Positions 60,395-64,000 of a DNA stretch of 64,000 nucleotides are shown here, piece by piece. The stretch comes from Cornus controversa. Lineage: Eukaryota > Streptophyta > Magnoliopsida > Cornales > Cornaceae. The translations under genes were made by a program, and so were the position numbers. The DNA is taken from NCBI GenBank assembly GCA_026545225.1, contig CM048845.1:83169033-83233032 (forward strand), written 5' to 3'. Position 1 is the first letter of the stretch; every line of letters starts with the position of its first letter. Under the pieces are notes generated by a model. It did not search any database. It saw only the letters and a program-made list of their open reading frames with translations, and was not told where the DNA came from.

Positions 60395-62475
60395 GCGAAG
60401 GCGAATGATGTTCACAAATCAAGAGCAAACTTTGAATCCACAAAGTTAATCGCTGAAAATTCATATTTTATTGATAAGCGAATTGGTTATTATACTCTTG
60501 TAATACATTTATATTTATAATAAAGAAAATCTAACACTATAAGGAAATGTATTAGCCTAAAATCTATTGCCATAAAAAAATTAGTAAGGAATCTATCCAA
60601 AATTCAACTCTCTAAAAATTAAAAATATAGAATTTTAGAAAATTTCGAGCTCATTTAGGCCATGAACAAAAATTCTGAAATAATTAACAGGTCTCCTATA
60701 AGATTGAAAAACACTATTTCGAAGCTGAAAAAATCAATGGGGCATTAGTTGAAGCTAGTGAGTTTCGTTTATTGGGTCATTTCTCATCGAGAATGGATCT
60801 CCTTGAATTGAAACAAGTTTGTCAGAAATTATATCCTACATCAGTCTCCCTTACCTGAAAAAAACTTGTCCTCGAGTTTGGTTGTAGTAAATTGATTCAT
60901 CATATATGAGTATGAATAGAATTTCATGCCATTGAATACTTAGATCTTAATCTTTCATAAACTTGCTTCAAAATTTGCGCTCATTTATTTTTTCTTTTCT
61001 TCAACTTCATCCTATAATCTTCTTTGTACTTATTTCTCGATATTTCCGATTCGCTTTTCTTTATGCTAATTTCATTGTTGAAGCTCACATATCTTGTAAT
61101 TCTTCTACTAATCTATCTTTTAATTTTTTTTACTTTCTTCTTGTTGTCATTCTCTTCTTTTGCAGTGTTAAAGTACTTGACACTTTCACCCGACAACAAT
61201 TACATGAGTCCTTTCTAATTCTTTATTCTTGTTGTCACTTTCTTTTTTCTCCTCTTCCGAGAAGATACTTTGAGATTTTAGTTGTTGGTTGTATATAACT
61301 TTTTCTACACTTCCTACTTGTTATGCAAATCCTTCCATTGTAAGAGGAAGTTGAGTTTTTGAAGACAATGATAACTTAGTATAGGCCTGAACTGTACACC
61401 TCTACTTGTAATTCTGATTTTGTCGAAACTAGATTTTCTCATAGTCCAGCGGAAGAAACCTGGCTTTCAAAAGGTGTTTCTTCTTCAATCAATCCTAACA
61501 AGAGATGCTTGAACATATTGCAATGCTTTCTTTGTTTCACATTAGAAGTCTTGAAAATCGGCCCTTAAAAGAACCACTCCCGATTGATCTTCGTTGCCAA
61601 CGAGGTTACTACAACTACGTGCATTTAACCATCAAATCTAGAAAAGACAAGACTTTGATCTGACGGAATGAAAGTTATAAACATTTACAAATGAACAAGA
61701 GCAACTTTGAATTTATAAAATTAAAATAAATTGCTAAAAATTTTGATATTTTATTGATAAATGAATTGATTATTCTGCTCTTGCAATACATTCATGTTTA
61801 TAATAGAGAAAACCTAACACTATAAGGAAGCATAAATTCAAAAAAAAAAAAAAATAGAGTAGTAAACCTAATAATTAAAAGGAAAAATTACACTCACCTC
61901 CCCTATAATTAGGCTAAATAACAGAGATCTCTCTTATATTTTTAAAAATAATATTGACCTCCCTTGTACATATTTTTTACAATTATACCTTGTTTGATTT
62001 TTTTTTTTTTTTGTGGTTAGTAAGATTAGAATAGATTAAAGAAGTAAAGTTACATGATTACAATTACAAGGGATAAATTTTTTTTTTGGTAAGTAAGATT
62101 AGAATAGATTAAAGAAATAAAGTTACATGATTACAAGGGTATACCCCATGTGAAAATTTCATAAAATAAATATGATTATGTAAAAATTCAAAGGGTATTT
62201 TTTAAAATTTTCAAGTGATTTTTGTACATGAAAAGTTAACAGGGAGATCAGTGTTACAAAATCCTCCTAATAGGGGAGGCCAATATTATTTTTGAAAATA
62301 CATGAGAGGTCTCTGTTATTAAGTCAAAGAGATGAGTATAATTTACCCTAATTAAAAACTATTGAATATAAAATTTCATAAAATTTCTAACTCGTTTAGA
62401 GCACAAATAAAAATCTCAAAATAATTAACAAGTCTCCTATAAGACAGAAAAACACGATTTTGAAGCCCTAGAGCA
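60395..62475 (-). mobile_element. Decayed gypsy-type LTR element, minus orientation
   Basis: Two diverged LTR-like repeats face the same way: about 60410-60740, and 61688-61880 plus 62349-62475, the second split by a MITE. Shared blocks include attttattgataa.cgaattg, aacctaacactataagga-type and aaataattaaca.gtctcctataaga. Between them, on the minus strand at 60876-60837, is NSRTSFFQVRETDV, the usual C terminus of plant Ty3/gypsy pol, next to a purine tract and a TGATGTAG LTR-like start. The order (pol end, then LTR) fits a minus-strand element with almost all of gag and pol lost. Sequence at 60960-61690 has no intact frame. Confidence 0.55.
61881..62348. mobile_element. MULE-type MITE inserted in the LTR, 9-bp TSD
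   Basis: The 468-bp element has inverted ends: ggaaaaattacactcacctc on the left and the complement of gggtaaattatactcatctc on the right. The arms run inward through acagagacctctcatgtat-type sequence. A perfect 9-bp repeat, taattaaaa, flanks it (61872-61880 and 62349-62357). Inside, a roughly 76-bp segment with gtaagattagaatagattaa is duplicated in tandem (about 62019 and 62095). Confidence 0.85.
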
Positions 62476-62479
62476 TTTG

Positions 62480-63221
62480 GCCAAAAACACACTGGGCCAC
62501 CTGCTTTTCCATTATTTTGTTTTAACCTCTTTACTTCACAAAGTTTCTATTTTTCCCTCCACTAAATATTCCTTCCAATTATCAAAATCTTATATTTTTA
62601 TCTTTCACTTCCCTTTATTTCATAATTAATATCTCTAATTCAATAAGGCAACAAGAAGTACCTATTATCGTTAATCAATTTGTATCAAAACTAACCGTTA
62701 GACCATTAAAATACACCATCACATTTATTACATTTCTTAGTGTACCAGTTTCATTCTGTCTATTGTCATCCTTTATTATGTTAACAAAATATTTCTTTTA
62801 TTAAAAAATTAAATAAATATTGTAAAACACAACACCATCAATAAACCATTCCACCCTCTACTCTAATTTAATTTATTGAATATTAAATTTAAATTGAGAA
62901 AGATTGGTGAATGTAAAAACATGGAAAATCAAAGACATGGTTATAAATTAATGTCCGTATTATATAAAATAATTAATAAAGAGATAACATAGACGTCATG
63001 TTCAAATATAACAATTAAACAACCCATCAAACACAATAATGTGCAAAACTTGTACAAAATGGAACATATTAGAGACTCCAATGTCCCACCTCCCACTCAA
63101 AAACATAAAATAAAAAAATTCAACCATCTTTTAAGCACATGCAATGACAATAATAACCCCAACATATACAACATTAATTTTAAATTTCCATCCATGAATG
63201 ATCAGACTCTTATTAGTTGAT
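62480..63221. other. Spacer and beta-tubulin 3' region
   Basis: AT-rich with no gene recognised. The last 200 bp before 63222 should contain the 3' untranslated region of the minus-strand tubulin gene. Confidence 0.5.
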
Positions 63222-63892
63222 TTAGTTCTCCGTCACCTCTTCATCATCATACTCTTCTTCATCCTCTGCCACAGCCTCCTGATACTGCTGATACTCCGAA
63301 ACCAAATCATTCATGTTACTCTCTGCCTCTGTAAACTCCATCTCATCCATTCCCTCCCCAGTGTACCAATGCAGGAAAGCCTTCCGCCGGAACATGACCG
63401 TGAACTGCTCGGAGACTCGCCGGAACATCTCCTGTATTGACGTTGAGTTGCCCATGAACGTGGACGACATGGACAGCCCGGTCGGCGGGATGTCACACAC
63501 ACTTGACTTCACATTGTTGGGTATCCACTCAACGAAGTAGGATGAGTTCTTGTTCTGGACATTGATCATCTGCTCATCCACCTCTTTGGTGCTCATCTTG
63601 CCACGGAACATGGCGGAGGCGGTGAGGTAGCGGCCGTGGCGGGGATCGGCGGCGCACATCATGTTCTTAACGTCCCACATTTGTTGGGTGAGCTCAGGGA
63701 TTGTGAGGACACGGTACTCATGTGATCCACGTGAAGTTAAGGGTGCAAAACCAACCATGAAGAAGTGTAGACGTGGGAAGGGGATGAGATTTACGGCGAG
63801 TTTCCGGAGATCGGAGTTGAGTTGGCCGGGGAAGCGGAGGCAGCATGTCACTCCACTCATGGTTGTTGAGATCAAGTGGTTCAAATCTCCAA
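63222..63892 (-). CDS. Beta-tubulin, last exon (5' part outside window)
   Basis: The exon starts after a tattgcag acceptor (63893-63900) with [13 protein letters not shown] and runs in frame for about 223 residues to TAA at 63222. It covers the C-terminal half of beta-tubulin (full length about 445): [39 protein letters not shown], the M-loop and intermediate domain, then the C-terminal helices ([21 protein letters not shown]) and the acidic tail [14 protein letters not shown]. An intron before GDLNHLIS is the conserved second intron position of plant TUB genes. The first two exons must lie past 64000, so the gene is cut by the window edge, not truncated biologically as far as can be seen. 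It builds cytoplasmic microtubules with alpha-tubulin. Antisense frames across it are by-products of its base composition. Confidence 0.96.
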
Positions 63893-64000
63893 CTGCAATA
63901 TATATACATATATATCAGGTCTTATATATCAAAGTTATACGCAATATGATGAAAATTAATAGAGCATGGTGTAGATATATTCATTTTTATAGGAGGAGGG

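Noticed and set aside
63198-63540. Plus-strand open frames across the tubulin exon
   Set aside because: They are antisense to a highly conserved coding exon and have no protein features of their own.
1-64000. tRNA, rRNA, CRISPR array, bacterial-type operons or defence systems
   Set aside because: None was seen. The window is plant nuclear DNA with spliced genes, and such systems are not expected.

Overview
The window is nuclear DNA from a flowering plant, most likely a eudicot. It is AT-rich, its genes carry many GT-AG introns, and it holds plant-type transposons of most classes plus long (TA)n microsatellites. I cannot name the species from sequence alone. No tRNA, rRNA, organellar block or CRISPR array was seen. 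Most of the 64 kb is repeat-derived. Five intact or near-intact gene models and the 3' half of a sixth could be rebuilt exon by exon with consistent splice phases.

Layout. 1-7.3 kb is a retrotransposon graveyard with two solo LTRs nested one inside the other, both sitting in an older LTR-type element. 7.3-9.3 kb is a duplicated segment holding the last two exons of a theta-class glutathione S-transferase (GSTT). 9.3-16.2 kb is AT-rich, with tandem repeats, a small coiled-coil exon candidate and a Helitron-like 3' end. 16.4-16.9 kb is an internally deleted copper-ATPase (HMA5-like) copy, followed by a third, intron-only GSTT fragment split by a MITE. 18.1-18.7 kb is an unidentified gene-like relic. 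19.6-24.7 kb (minus) is a complete seven-exon GSTT gene ending in a peroxisomal SKL signal. 26.2-29.3 kb and 31.4-35.9 kb (plus) are two tandem glutathione peroxidase genes, one with an organelle-type presequence and one without. 36.5-37.0 kb (minus) is a kiwellin/ripening-related secreted protein gene. 37.6-39.3 kb holds three hAT-like MITEs. 41.0-47.7 kb (minus) is a five-exon AT-hook (AHL) gene with two 5'-truncated LINE copies in its introns. 48-63 kb is gene-poor: a 1.17-kb tandem duplication, Helitron-like arrays, MITEs, a decayed gypsy-type element split by a MITE, and a decayed coiled-coil gene. 63.2 kb to the right edge (minus) is the last exon of a beta-tubulin gene whose upstream exons lie outside the window.

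How the genes relate. The GSTT gene and the first GPX gene are divergent, 1.5 kb apart, and with the second GPX form a peroxide-detoxification block. From memory, HMA5, GPX8 and AHL5 are near neighbours on Arabidopsis chromosome 1, so the HMA5 remnant, GPX pair and AHL gene here probably mark the same ancestral segment, broken up by duplication and transposons.

I found no evidence for a wholly new biological system. The most noteworthy items are the internally deleted but in-frame HMA5-like reading frame, the HMA5/GSTT junction, the possible dual initiation and G-box/TATA arrangement of GPX, and several transposon insertions with readable target-site duplications that let their order be worked out.
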